The translations under genes were made by a program, and so were the position numbers. Positions 11,128 to 22,687 of a DNA stretch of 64,000 bases are shown one piece after another (position 1 is the first letter of the stretch; each line of letters opens with the position of its first letter). Source of the stretch: Cutaneotrichosporon cavernicola (lineage: Eukaryota; Basidiomycota; Tremellomycetes; Trichosporonales; Trichosporonaceae); the NCBI RefSeq assembly GCF_030864355.1, contig NC_083397.1, positions 2,542,001 through 2,606,000 of the forward strand, in the 5' to 3' direction. The notes beneath the pieces are model-generated. The model searched no databases, had not been told where the DNA came from, and saw nothing but the letters and a program-made list of their open reading frames with translations.

Positions 11128-12259
11128 ACAGGGCATTCAGTTGCTCAGCCTACCTTTTGGCGGTGTTGGAGCTTTTGGCGGTGTCGGAGCTTTCGGAGTG
11201 GCGTCTGGGTGATAGAAGTATGGCTCTGGAGTTGCTGGCGTTTGTAGGGCTACGAGCATGACAGGCCGCCGAATAACCAACAGAGTAACAACGTCAACAT
11301 CAAGTGGCTAACTTGAGCTGCGGATATCGTGAGAGAAACATCGAGGAGGGTTTAGAAGCGGAGTGTGGACGGGCTGAGAGCGGCCTAACGACTCAATTCC
11401 AGCGCATCCACTTATGGTAGCACCTCTCGTCTCTGACGAGTTAGGGCGCAAAGGAAGACGACGGATGCAGCAGCAGAGCAAAGGACTTACACACACCGTC
11501 GGCGGGCGCGTTGGAATGTAGACAGTCATACCGGGAAAATCACGGCGCTTCACGTGTCTGCCACGCCCGCCACATATCTATGCCGAGCTAAAGGTCGGGA
11601 TCGAGCATGTCCGTGGCGGAGAGAATAGTTAATATCTCGGTAACTAAAATATAGGCGTGGGTGCTGATAAATTGATTTGTCAAAGTGTGTGTTCTATACA
11701 TGACCTACAAGGTCGGCAAGATGGGGTATTTATCGATTATATTTCAGTGAGTGAGAGAGTTTTTATATGTCATGTGTATGTGTGGCGAGTAGGATGGGTT
11801 ACAAGGTGAGGGTTATCTACCGGTCAATTTTAACTTTCCGAGTCGATACTGATAGCGTGGACAGCTTCCAGGCGATGCTTGATGACGTTGGCGGCTCTGG
11901 TGATCACTGCGGCGACTGTAGTGTTGGCCATTGCAGTGGCTGCTATTCACCGCTGCGGTGACCCGCCTGCGATGGTCTTCTAACAGTCTCGACGCTCGCC
12001 ATAGCAGTGCCCCGACTGATAGTCTTCTAACAGTCTCGACGCCATAGCAGTGCCCCTCACCACATGGTCATCAACGTCAGGGTCAGTGGTCACTCGCCTG
12101 CAAACGCCGACCTCGCTTCCAAGCGCCAACCAGAGCCAAAATCTCACTGCTGCATATACAATGACACTGCTGGTCCGAACTCCCTCTGTACTAGTCACAA
12201 GGAAATGTGGCGCTCAATGGGGAGCCGCCATCTTTATTTCACTCGCACATGGCAAGTGT
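11128..12259. other. Intergenic stretch, no gene seen
   Basis: 1.1 kb between tRNA-Leu and the 3' end of acetyl-CoA synthetase. The part at 11600-11850 is AT-richer than its surroundings. It contains the direct repeat described separately and a short repeated phrase, CTTTTGGCGGTGT, near 11160. No supported gene. Confidence 0.45.
11975..12056. repeat. Two-copy direct repeat
   Basis: A 39-base unit at 11975-12013 recurs at 12022-12056 with a 4-base deletion (CTCG) and is otherwise identical. Each copy runs from GTCTTCTAACAGTCTCGACG to CATAGCAGTGCCCC. The copies are separated by 8 bases. Likely a recent local duplication. Confidence 0.9.
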
Positions 12260-14783
12260 TTACTTCCAGCCCATGGCCTTGTAGACCTGGTCGGTGAGGG
12301 AGTCGACAATCTCGGGCTTCTCCATCGACGAGAGGTCTCCAAGGGAGTCAGCCTCCTTCGAGCAGATCTTGCGGAGAATACGGCGCATGATCTTGCCCGA
12401 GCGAGTCTTGGGAAGGTCCGAGACGAGGAAGATGCGCTTGGGAGCGGCAAAGGGACCAATGACCTTGCGGACCTGGATGGCGAGCTCCTTGGTGAGAGCG
12501 TCAACCGACGTCGCCTTGATGTCAAACTCGGGCTTCATCTGGACAAAGGCGTAGACGGCCTGGCCAGTGAGCTCGTCGGGGCAGCCGACGACGGCAGTCT
12601 CAGAGACACCCTTGTGGAGGATGAGCGCCGATTCGACCTCGGCGGTCGAGAGACGGTGGCCCGACACGTTGATGACGTCGTCGACACGGCCCTTGATCCA
12701 GAGGTAACCGTCCTCGTCGCGAGCAGCACCGTCGCCGAAGAAGAAGTAGCCGGGGTAGGGCTTCATGTAGGTCTCGAGGTAGCGCTTGTGGTCACGGTAG
12801 ATGGTACGCGCGATAGCGGGCCAGGGTCGCTTGGCGGCGAGGACACCCTCGACGTCACCGCCCTCGAGGACCTTGCCGTTGGTGGGGTCGAGAATGTCGA
12901 CGTCGACACCGAAGAAGGGGAAGGTGGCCGAACCGGGCTTGGTCGCAATGGCACCGGGGAGGGGGGTGACCATGTGCGAACCGGTCTCGGTCATCCAGTA
13001 GGTGTCGACAATGGCGCACTGGCCGCGGCCAGCGTGGTCGTTGTACCAGTGCCACGCCTCCGGGTTAATCGGCTCACCGACCGTGCCGAGAACACGGAGC
13101 GAAGAGAGGTCGTGGTTCTTAACGGCGTCCTCGCCCATGCGGCGGAGGAGACGGATGGCGGTGGGAGCAGTGTAAAGCTGGGTAAGCTTCCACTTGTCAA
13201 CAGCGTCCCAGTAGCGCGAAGCGGTAGGGTAGACAGGAGTCGACTCGAAGACAGTGGTAGTGACACCCAAGCAGAGAGGGCCGTAGACAATGTAGGTGTG
13301 GCCAGTAATCCATCCAACGTCGGCCATGCAGGCGAAGCGGTCGTCTGGGTGCAAGTCGAAGACGTACTTGACAGTGAGGTAGCCGCCGAGGAGGTAGCCA
13401 GCGGTCGAGTGGACGACACCCTTGGGCTTACCAGTGGAGCCCGAGGTGTAGAGAATGAAGAGGGGGTCCTCCGAGTTCATGTGCTCGCAAACAGAGTAAG
13501 AGGAGAGCTTCTCGGCCTCCTCGTCCCACCAGAAGTCACGGCCCTCAGTCATAGGAACCTTGGAGCCAGTGCGGCGAAGAACAAGCACCTTCTCGATAAG
13601 CGGGCACTGAGCGAGGGCGGCGTCGACAATTGCCTTAGTGGCAATGGTCTTGCCACCACGGCGACCCTCGTCGGTGGTGATAAGGACCTTGCACTCGCAG
13701 TCGTTGACACGGTCACGGAGCGACTCGGCAGAGAAACCGGCAAAGACGGCAGAGTGGACCGCACCAATACGGGCACAGGCGAGGAAGGCGACAACAGCCT
13801 GCCAGGTCATGGGGAGGCTGGGGGGGCGTTAGTGGCGCGACAAACAAACCCACACTGCCCCGATGCATTCCATCGGGCGCGTGGACGCGGGTACTCACTA
13901 GACCGAGACGGCGTCGCCCCTCTTGACGCCCCACGAGCGGAGGACATTGGCGACACGGCAGACCTCGTGGAAGAGCTCACGGTAGGTGATCTCACGCGAG
14001 TCGGACGGCTCGTCAGCCTCGTAGATGATGGCGACCTTGTCGGGGTTCTTGTAGTAGTGGCGGTCAACACAGTTGTAGGCGGCGTTGAGAGTGCCCTCAG
14101 GGCTGGGGAGATGTCAGCCACCTGCGTCACAGTATATATTGGAGACGCGGCATGTGGATTATAATGGCAATGGCGAGACAAGACGGGCAGACAGGGTGAC
14201 CACGACGGGGAGACTGGCTGGCCGCCAACCAAGGGTGGAGTGGCTGGTGGCGTGCTCATATCATCATGCGACCACTCGCACCCAACCATAGGTAGCAAGT
14301 AGCCAGTAGCCAGTAGCGATGAGCCTAGACGCAAGTCATCCGACCTTGCCCCAACATTTCGGCGACGACGGCGCTCGCTCCCACTCGTTCCGTCTTTTTG
14401 GGGCAACCGACATCTCAATGCCTGGATGCACCGACCTCCACTTTTTGGTCGCAGTCCACGGGTTCTCTTTGTTGGGATAGAGATGAAGGGAAGAGAAGAG
14501 AGGAAACTCACAACCACTGGATGTCGCCGGCCTCAAAGCCACCAGCAAAGACAGTCTTGAAGTCGGAGAACCAGTCGAGGCACTCGCGCGCCTTCTGGCC
14601 CCACCACTTGTCAGCGTCGGGGCCAACCGACTTCTCCCATTCGGCCTTGTAGGCAGCAAAGTCGGGACCGATGTGAGGCTTGGGGTGGCCGTCCTTGCCC
14701 TGGACACGAGCAGGAGGAGGGTAGCTGGACTTGCTGCCTTCGTGGCTGTCCTGGACACCGGCGTGGCGCTTGAGCTCAGGCAT
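12260..14783 (-). CDS. ACS1: Acetyl-CoA synthetase
   Basis: Joins acetate, ATP and CoA into acetyl-CoA, feeding the cytosolic and nuclear pool. Three exons (introns 14103-14511 and 13818-13898) give 677 aa, the normal length for fungal Acs. The N-terminal ACAS region includes [16 protein letters not shown]. The AMP-binding P-loop is [15 protein letters not shown] (residues 282-296). [10 protein letters not shown] and the hinge region follow. The C-terminal [16 protein letters not shown] holds the catalytic lysine K634, a site regulated by acetylation in the family. There is no targeting peptide. The first intron, 409 nt, is the longest I could place in the window. Confidence in the enzyme is high; the paralogue (Acs1 or Acs2) cannot be told. 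Confidence 0.96.
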
Positions 14784-17700
14784 AATGGTTTTGTATGTGT
14801 ATGGATGAGCGATGAAGAGGAAGGATGGTTGGTTATAAACGAAAAGGGAAGGGTGTGAGTTGGCCGAAGTGGGGAACTGATATAGGGGCGTGATGGGATG
14901 GATCGGTCCACGCTAGGGACGGTCGAATTCTGAAGTGACATTGTCCGTCGTCGTGGCATCTGCAACCTCTCCCGCATCGCCTTCAAGTTCACCCTCACCC
15001 ACCCATGCAATCCAGCCTATGGAGCGACTCTTTAGACAAGAGTGCGGGGGGATTGGAGGATTGGAGGAGGATTGGAGGATTGGGGTCGGGAGGGAGGGAG
15101 TGAGGGAACGAGGGATACAGGCCCAAGGAACCAGTCAGCGACAGGTGCATCCTAATGGGCGCATCCTTGCTGCGTCTGCCTAACGGATGTTGACTAGCAA
15201 CTGTCCTTTGGGTTAGGAGGGTATGGTGCGGCAGTGGAGAAGAGCGCCGCTAGATGGCTAGGGCAGGGGTTTGTGAAAGGGTGAGCTGTGGGGATGTGGG
15301 GTGGTTCCTCTGGTGTTGCTCCTCGTTCTGGTTGTCAGCTAGCTAGTCGGCTGCCTTGCCTCGAGTCGTGTTCCGAGGTGGTTAGCCCTGTCCTTGCTGA
15401 TCGTGTCTACATCCAGGAAGTGTGTCTGGTCCAGTCCCCCAACCGGCCCCACGCTGGAGCGGGTGCGCGAGGCGAGACAAGGCACGCGGGTGCAACCCGG
15501 GTTGTCCGGTCGGCATGGCTGGGCTGGAGGCTGCGGGCTGTGAGACTGGAGACTGGAGGCTGAAGGCAGGAGGAAGACTATGCAGACCATGAGCGGCAAA
15601 GGTGTGTCAGGAACGATCCGTGGTGGTGGGCCCCCAACATGCTACAGGCCGCGTTGTCTCCCCTTCCGAGATTCGGCCAATCCTTGGTGGCCGAGTGCAA
15701 TCCCGATTTGAATCAACCAATCCAAAGACAATTGTTTTCATAATTTGATTCCGTTTGGGACTAGAAGAAGGAGTCAGTTTTCGGTAAAAACGCTAGCCGG
15801 GGTTGCTGATGGGAGTTTTTGTTTCCCCAAAGTGAATATGTCATTACGATGGGAATGGATGGGAATCCAAAAAGAGGGGGTTCAGGTATTACACAGGTAT
15901 ACAGGTACAGTCATTTTCAGGGTTATTAGGGCTCAAAGGGTTTACATGGCTCTAGTCGGGCTTTTAGACCTTTCGACAACCTGAACATTGTTAATCAATC
16001 CAAATGGTCATAATGATATGACAATATGGTATCAGGGAAGATAAAAGAGTTGTGATGGCCTTTTCAAGCCCTGACTTGGTGTGTTAAGTGTCACCTTGAC
16101 TGGTTCACATCCCATGCATCCCCATGTACCAACTGTCTAAATATCTCACTACACTCTCTTTATTCCTCGCTCTTCATGTGGCGTTTCAGGAACTCACTGT
16201 CAACTGTCAGTCAGTCAGTCATCCACCCTGTCCCCCCTCTCAAAACCTCTCGGATCGGCAGAGATCGGCCGACGGCCTAATACACGTTCCAACATTTTCG
16301 ACACTCGTCTCCCCCCCTCCTCTTTCTCCTCTTGCGGCCGCCAAGCTGTGGTTCTCCAAGTCCTACTCCTTACTTGTTACTCCACAAAGATGAAGACGAC
16401 GTCGTCTCCCTTCCAACCCTTGCCGTATTGCGGGGCAATACTTGGGGCTGTAGAGTGGGGCTTCCACCTAAAATCCCTGTTTGCCTTATTGTCATATGTA
16501 TTGTCATCCTCTGCGGGGCTCACCTGGGCCCACATGGGGTTTCAACCCGCAATATTGTCGCTACACTCCCTGTCGGGCATGTAAGGGATTGATGAGCCAA
16601 GCCACAAGCTCCGCTAAACCCCTGGCCCACCTCGAGGTCTTCCACTTGCGTGCTTCAGTAACACAAATGTCTTGGCATCACTTGCTATGGATTATTTCCC
16701 GTACCTATTCTCGGATACGGTTTCTGATTGAGTCGCTTGTTGATTGCCGCGTTTTCTTGTGTTTCAGCGCCGCTCAACCCCCATCATCTCATTGGGCCAT
16801 CAAGACAAAGCCGACGTTGGCCGCTCAACAAGTGGGAGTGGGAGTGGGAGTGGGAGTGGGGGAGAGCACGCGCGCGCCATGCGTTACAATCTGCTCGCTG
16901 GATGTCCCCCTCGCGTAGGTTTGTCTTTGCCTATATCGAGTAACTGGCGTGATTGTCCCATTCTTGCTTGTGTGGGATCAAACAAGGGCACAGGGTTCAA
17001 AAGTCTCAATCGCAGAGGACATGATGTGGTCTTTGCGTCTGTGGTTACATCACGGATCTAATCAGTGATCTGCAGTGCCTTTGGAATTAACAAGTCAGCC
17101 ACCTGCCCTCCGCGCCTCCAAAGACCGTGCACACGCTCACATGGACATGTTGCCGAGAACGCTGTATTGCTAGTTCACTCCTGACACCTTTCAGCGCGTC
17201 ACACACGTTCGGTCTCGTTTTGCGTTTTGGGCGCGTTGTTGATCCGCACGGAGCTTATGGTTCTCACACCTCATACCTAATGGCCGGGCCGATCTAAACG
17301 GCGATGCACCGGATCTTACATTGCCGGGAGAAGAATAATCTCTTGAAAGGCCCACTTTGCTAGAGAAAGCCTATGGAGTCCGCCAGATTATCGGATCTAA
17401 TGGCCGTATATACCGATGGTACTCAACATGCCATAGTAACCCTCATGAGCCCCAGTGGCCCCACCCCTTGTTCCTCGAACAACCTCAGGTTATTGTGCCT
17501 TGTCACCTCGTCTCTTGACTTTGAAACTCGAATCGAACTCAACCCCACCCCCGCTCAACTCCCCATGGGCCAGGCAGGCCCCGCGATTGCGCGATTGTTT
17601 CCGAACACGCCCCATACTTATCCATCCCAATGGCCAGCTCTAACACACCTCACTCACTGCATCACGTCCCCCCTCACCTGTGTATCTAATCACCTCAAAC

Positions 17701-17991
17701 ACGAACGCGCATCCAATACTCTGGCATTCTCAGACTCGCATCAACTCTACATCACACACCAGTCCAGTTGTTTGAAAGCCCACCCCCCAGCGATGATCGG
17801 CTTCTTGAACCTTCCTGCACGTGACTCGGAACTGCCGCCCGGGATTCCCGCATTCCTTCCTACTCAGTTGAGAATGGATGCGGGGGGACGCGTACTCGAA
17901 TGCCCACCTTCTCTCCAACCATTTCAACACTTCTTCACTGGATTCTTCTCCATTGTTTCTTTCGGGGGGTTCCCAAACAAGACCACTCACT
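14784..17991. other. 3.2-kb gene-free stretch
   Basis: This is the largest stretch without a recognisable gene. The first few hundred bases should be the acetyl-CoA synthetase promoter. 15040-15115 is strongly purine-rich, with repeated GGATTGGAG phrases and G runs. 15650-16080 is AT-richer than the rest. A hexamer repeat lies at 16832. Open frames at 16124-16393 (with a hydrophobic start) and 17373-18038 have no family resemblance; the latter overlaps the amidase start in another frame. I call no gene here. Confidence 0.45.
16832..16860. repeat. Hexamer microsatellite
   Basis: About 4.8 tandem copies of GTGGGA, perfect within the array. Confidence 0.9.
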
Positions 17992-19463
17992 ATGGCCCAG
18001 ATGACTGGCACATTCACGTCCTCGCGGCCACTGCATGAGCTCACCGCTTGTGAGGTTGGTCCGCTCCTACGTGAGGGAAGGTTGAGCGTCGAAGAGTAGT
18101 GAGTGATATTAGTTAGTGATACAATGAACGTACAACTAACGGCAGTGCGCGCGCCCTGATATCCCGTGTTCAGTCTCGTGAACCCGACATCCATGCATGG
18201 GCCTTCTTCGATCCCGAATCTATCCTCGCCTCGGCACGAAAGCTCGATTCCCTTCCTCCAGACCAGCGCGGTCCGCTGCACGGCCTCGCTGTCGGTCTCA
18301 AGGACATCATCGACACGGATGATATGCCGACGGAACACAACTGCCCCATCTTCAAGGGCAAGGTGCCTGCCTCAGACGCACCTCTTGTCACCATGCTGCG
18401 CTCCGCCGGTGCTTTGATCTTCGGCAAGACATCCACAACTCAGCTCGGTTGGTGAGTCGACGAGGAAGGTAGACCTACCCCAGTAGACCTTGTCTAACTC
18501 CAGTTCGTCCCTTGGTCCTCCCACTAACAATCCCCACAATGCCGATCGGTCCCCGGGTGGGAGCAGCACTGGGTCTGCAGCTGCTGTGGCAGACATGCAT
18601 GTGCCATTGGCGATTGGTGCGCAGACCGCTGGGAGCGTCATTCGGCCTGCGTCGTACTGTGGCGTAGTGGGTCTCAAGCCGACATGGAACGCAGTGTCGA
18701 GGGAAGGTGTCCGCATCTGTAAGCTAGAGCATTCAACTCCCAGCTTACAGAAGACTCGATCTCGCTGGACACCGTGGGGTTCTTCGCACGGAGCGTAGAC
18801 GATATCACCCTTTTGACCAACATCTATGGCCTACACGATGACACACAACCACCGCCGGGGGAGCTTGACTTCTCTGCGGCGCGGTTTGCAGTCGTGCAGT
18901 CGCCTGCCTGGCATCTTGCCGAGCCAGCGACGGATGCTGCATTGGAGGCCGCAGCGGCCGCGCTCGAAGCTGCTGGCGCCGAGGTCGAACGGCTCGATCT
19001 CCCAGAGCTGAACCCTGTCCCACAGTGGCACGCCACTGTGATGGCAGCTGAAGCGCGCATCTCGCTACTGGCCGACTATGGTGCGCGTCCTCACCTCCTT
19101 GACGCCTCTGCCCGCGCTCAGTGCGAGGCCGGTCAGCACATCTCGCGATCGACCTACACTACGGCGTACGACGGCATCGCGGCTCTTCGACCAACCTTCG
19201 ACGCTCTTGCGGGCAGGTACACAGCCATAGTTACGCCCAGCGCCACAGGCGAAGCCCCGCTGCTGGACGAAGTGCGCTCGACAGGCAGTCCAGCCTTCAA
19301 TGCCATCTGGACGGCCCTGCGAGTCCCAGTCGTTAGCCTCCCTGGCCTCACTGGCCCCAATGGCATGCCGGTCGGGATCTCGCTCGTGACTCCTCGGTAC
19401 CATGAGCAACATCTCCTCAGAGTAGCACAATCCGTCGCGCGCGTGCTCGCGCCACGACGGTGA
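17992..19463 (+). CDS. Amidase signature family hydrolase
   Basis: Hydrolyses an amide bond by the Ser-cisSer-Lys mechanism; the substrate is unknown. Four exons (introns 18099-18145, 18452-18503 and 18719-18753) give 445 aa, typical of the family. Catalytic lysine K88 is in VGLKD. The glycine/serine-rich signature [13 protein letters not shown] holds the cis-serine (about S158). The nucleophile S182 is in [10 protein letters not shown]. The C-terminal [17 protein letters not shown] is also typical. The third intron ends ...CTTACAGAAG: an apparent acceptor CAG four bases earlier would give a stop, whereas AAG restores [15 protein letters not shown], as in relatives. The ATG at 17992 follows a CACT context. 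No signal peptide or membrane anchor. Glutamyl-tRNA amidotransferase A is a less likely alternative. Confidence 0.92.
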
Positions 19464-21132
19464 TGAACATCAGCTGTCTGCTTCTCCCCAGCCAAGCAGC
19501 CTCACTACTCACCAGACCTCATTCCTCCCTACCTCATTCCCATCCGCACATGCTCTGACCCTACTACACCCTACTAGGCGACGCCTCATGCCACGCCCGC
19601 GCACGGCCATTATCACGAGACAACTAACACTCTCATTCCTTTCACCTGCAGGCACCATCGAGTTGAACCCTGGCTCGGACAAGACCGACGGAGCATTACA
19701 TCGGCCTCCGATATGCGGTATTCTGTTCCTGCGATTTTCGAATGCGTTCCGAACAAGCTGTTGAAGGCAAGGTTTGTCATCGTGCAGGGAAGCTGCGGGC
19801 AATCTTGGACAGTGCGTCCGCCACCGATGATTGCGAGGTAGGCTCGATCTGGCGATACCAAGTCCGACCGCCTGGTTTCGACTGCGCCGCTCACTGCGAT
19901 TCTCCGACCTCCACCTCCCATCTAGCCCTCCACTTGATTTTGATTTCCCTTTGTTTGTGCGACCCGATCCAGCCCCAGCCAGGCAGAGATACGCGAGGTC
20001 GCTGATAGCGCTCGGACAGCGGGCAGATTCTGGCCGCACAGACGAGAATGTGCGAGCATACAGAAACTGTACGGTACTGCAATCATTTCCAGCTTTTCAG
20101 CTCGCACCCCGCCATACTCTTCTACTCACATCTATGCTGCTCTGCTCACTTTCCCTCTACGGGTTCACCGTCGCAGCGCCTGTCGTCTTCTACAGCCGCT
20201 TCCCATGTGGACGGCGCAACTAACAGGCAAATCCATCTTACCTGTTCTCTGCTGTCAGGCATCCGTGACGAAAGTTGGTTGATCTGTGAGGGTCCACCGT
20301 GTAACTTGTCTGCCCGAGGTTGGCCGCTCTATCGTCTGGTAAAGTTCTGCGCAGTGCGGTAATCTTAGGGCGCAGCGTTAGGTCAACCAGCTCGGCTCGA
20401 GCCCCATCAAACGACGCCATCTTCCGTTCATGGCCGTGGCTTGTCCACCTGTCTTGCACCTCAAGCCAAGCTCAGAAGTGTGATCTCGAGCAAGACGAGC
20501 CCGGGCATTAGAAGGGCGTCGATTGAGCGAGCCGGTCCTGAAGCACCCATGTCCTGGCTCTTGCACACGCCGTGACAGCGACTCGGCAAGGTCTCCAACT
20601 GCGCCGCCCTCACCTTGATCCATGCACGGCGATCGTCGCGCTTGCCGTACACGACGACCGGCGCATTTCCTGACCGCTGAGGAACCGCGTGTGGCTGGGA
20701 GGTGCTAGGAGATGTTGGGCATGGCCAGTCGTCGCTTAACGTGGGTGTCTGGAATGAGGCGACTCAGATCCATCAGAGACGGTAACAGTCTGATCGGCTG
20801 GAAGGGCGCAACCATTCAAATGTACATCGGCGAGCATTGATGCCAATGGTGATCGTTTGATATCCGTGCATGTCACGAACAGTCTAGTCGAGTCCGTAGT
20901 CTACGGACCAAGGGTCCAGCGGCGCAAACTAGCCAGCATGGATTCCAGATGTTTTCTAATGCTTGACGCAGCCAACTAAGCGAACCACCAACGTCAGCGC
21001 CGAGTTTGAGCCTCCACCGAACATTGACCCAACTCTTCCTGACCTTCCTACCCTCCACCCTTCTTACCCTTCCAACCTGCCAACCACCGACCCTCAACAC
21101 CTCGCACAAGCAAAAAGGCGCGCGTGCGCGCT
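19464..21132. other. Intergenic stretch, no gene seen
   Basis: 1.7 kb between the amidase and tRNA-Trp. Several 60-180-codon open frames occur on both strands but overlap one another and have no domain, start context or paired intron signals. AAAAA at 21113-21117, read on the minus strand, is the probable Pol III terminator of tRNA-Trp. Confidence 0.45.
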
Positions 21133-21237
21133 CGACCCCTGCCCGACTTGAACGGACGACCTCCAGGATGCTTTCGACGAACGACAAGCTGTATTCCGCA
21201 TTGGAATCTGACACTCTACCAACTGAGTTAAGGGGTC
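21133..21237 (-). tRNA. tRNA-Trp (CCA), with intron
   Basis: Read on the minus strand, the acceptor stem GACCCCT/AGGGGTC is perfect, with discriminator G. The D arm is ACTC/GAGT with loop AGTTGGTA. The anticodon loop TTCCAA gives CCA. The T arm is GTCCG-TTCAAGT-CGGGC and the variable loop AGGTC. The 32-nt intron is at 21169-21200. The anticodon stem TCAGA/CCTGG has an A-C mismatch at 31-39 and a T-G pair at 27-43, so the fold is slightly weak. The minus-strand T5 run downstream fits a Pol III terminator. Confidence 0.8.
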
Positions 21238-21731
21238 GTTGGTGCTGTTCTGATTTGCTGAAAAACAAAGGCCCGGGTTGTACTGGAGCCGTGGATTAGG
21301 TCGTATGGATCGTGAGATGTATGTGTTGAGAGAGGTAGATGTGGTGTGGACAAGAAGGAGCCGAGTACGGATCGTATTGTAGTGGTGGAGCGTTTGGGAC
21401 CTTGTCTCATGTATCTAGATTCATCGATCCAGGCCATGAATTCTCTGCTTGCATGCCTGTTACACGCCCTCCACGCTCTCTACGCAATGCATGATGCATG
21501 CCATGGTAGCACGTACGACGTTACGACATCAGTAGGAAGCGGCAAGGCGTAGATCACGTGTTTGCTACCCGAGGCCCAAGGCCGACAGCCTCCGTCATCG
21601 CGCCTCCACCATCCACCATCCACCGTCAACCACCCAATCCACTATTTCCTACCCATTACCATCGCGGCCCGATACCTGGCACAACCCTCGCGCCACTATT
21701 AGCCTTTGGTTTCAGTCCCCCTCCTCTGGCA
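21238..21731. other. Intergenic stretch
   Basis: 494 bases between tRNA-Trp and the VanZ-like gene. They hold the promoter of both. The part near 21600-21660 is C/A-rich with repeated CCACCATCCACC-type phrases, as in a 5' leader. No gene seen. Confidence 0.45.
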
Positions 21732-22598
21732 ATGCCAGCATATCCCCGCCCAACCGTGGCGCTGCAATACGCGTTTGAGCGCGTCGAAGACTTCTTCCTC
21801 CGCTCATATCCCGTACGCGACCTGCCTCTCAATGTCCGACCGGTGAGTCTCCTTTCTCCACCCCCCACACCGCTAACATCAGGCCATCATCGCCGCGGTG
21901 GCCGTGTGGACTCTCCTTCTCGGCGTATTGGGATTCGCGCCGCTCCCCGAACTCCCGCTCAACGACAAGGCACTGCACTTCTTCGGCGTACGTTGTCAAC
22001 CCAATCAAGCTGATAGTAGATGGGCTTCGCCGCATTCTTGATCTACTTCGTCTTCGAGGTTCCAGAGTGCGTCCCTCCATCCTTTGCTCTCTATTTAACC
22101 CAACGCTGACGCACAGAGGACCACACCGCCGCGTGTGGTATATCAGGCGCGCGCCGCTCCTCCTGACCCTCGTACTGGCGTTCTTGTTCGGCGGGGTGAT
22201 CAGCGAGTTCATCCAGGCCATGCTTCCGGTGCGTAGACTTTCGGCTTGACTGATCGCAGTGGAAGCACTTCCAGTTTGGTGACATTGTCGCCAACCTCCT
22301 CGGCACCACCGTGTTCCTCTACCTCGCGCACCTGCTGCACTCGCGCGCACGGCGCCGCTCCGAGATTGCAGACCTGTACCAGCCACTGCCGTCACATTCG
22401 TACCGCGACGCCCAGGGCCGCACACACGCCTTCGCTCCCGCAGCGGCGGCTGGCGGCGCTGGAGCAGTCGCGGTCGAGCTGGAAGAGACCGAGGGGCATG
22501 ACACGCGCGACGTGCACAACGATGTGTGGGATGATGAGATTGACGACCTCGGGCCGCGGGAAAACAGCGTGTTCAAGCTCGACGACGACATTGTGTAG
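21732..22598 (+). CDS. VanZ-like membrane protein
   Basis: Five exons (introns 21843-21882, 21988-22019, 22067-22116 and 22229-22259) give 237 aa. Four hydrophobic segments are visible: AIIAAVAVWTLLLGVLGF, MGFAAFLIYFVF, LLLTLVLAFLFGGVI and DIVANLLGTTVFLYLAHLL. NDKALHFFGMG and EFIQAMLPWKHFQFGDIVANLLG are the hallmark VanZ-like patterns (D-K-x-x-H, E-x-x-Q, D-x-x-x-N-x-x-G). Bacterial VanZ is linked to teicoplanin resistance; the fungal members have no known function. The cytosolic tail is acidic and carries Ala-rich and Asp/Glu-rich patches ending FKLDDDIV. The gene converges on the next gene with only 89 bases between stop codons. Confidence 0.85.
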
Positions 22599-22687
22599 AT
22601 TGCAGTTGGGTTCATGCATGGTATTGATTACAACAGTGAGGGGAGAATTGGGGATGCTGTGTGGCTTGAATTGAATGTTGGCGAGGG

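Noticed and set aside
12050..14164. 704-codon open frame opposite the acetyl-CoA synthetase gene
   Set aside because: It lies antisense to a well-conserved enzyme with strong C/G-ending codon bias, which clears stops from the opposite strand. Its translation is Val/Gly/Asp-rich with no domain and it crosses the enzyme's introns.
16124..16393. Frame starting with a signal-peptide-like MYQLSKYLTTLSLFLAL
   Set aside because: Only the first 25 residues look meaningful; the rest is low-complexity Pro/Ser and there is no homology or conserved pattern.
17373..18038. 221-codon plus-strand frame upstream of the amidase
   Set aside because: Overlaps the amidase start in another frame, has many rare features (Pro/His/Thr-rich, no domain), and no intron signals.
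19640..19740. Possible minus-strand tRNA around a GGTTCAACTCGA string
   Set aside because: The bases around the TTCAA string do not form a five-pair T stem and no acceptor pairing is found.
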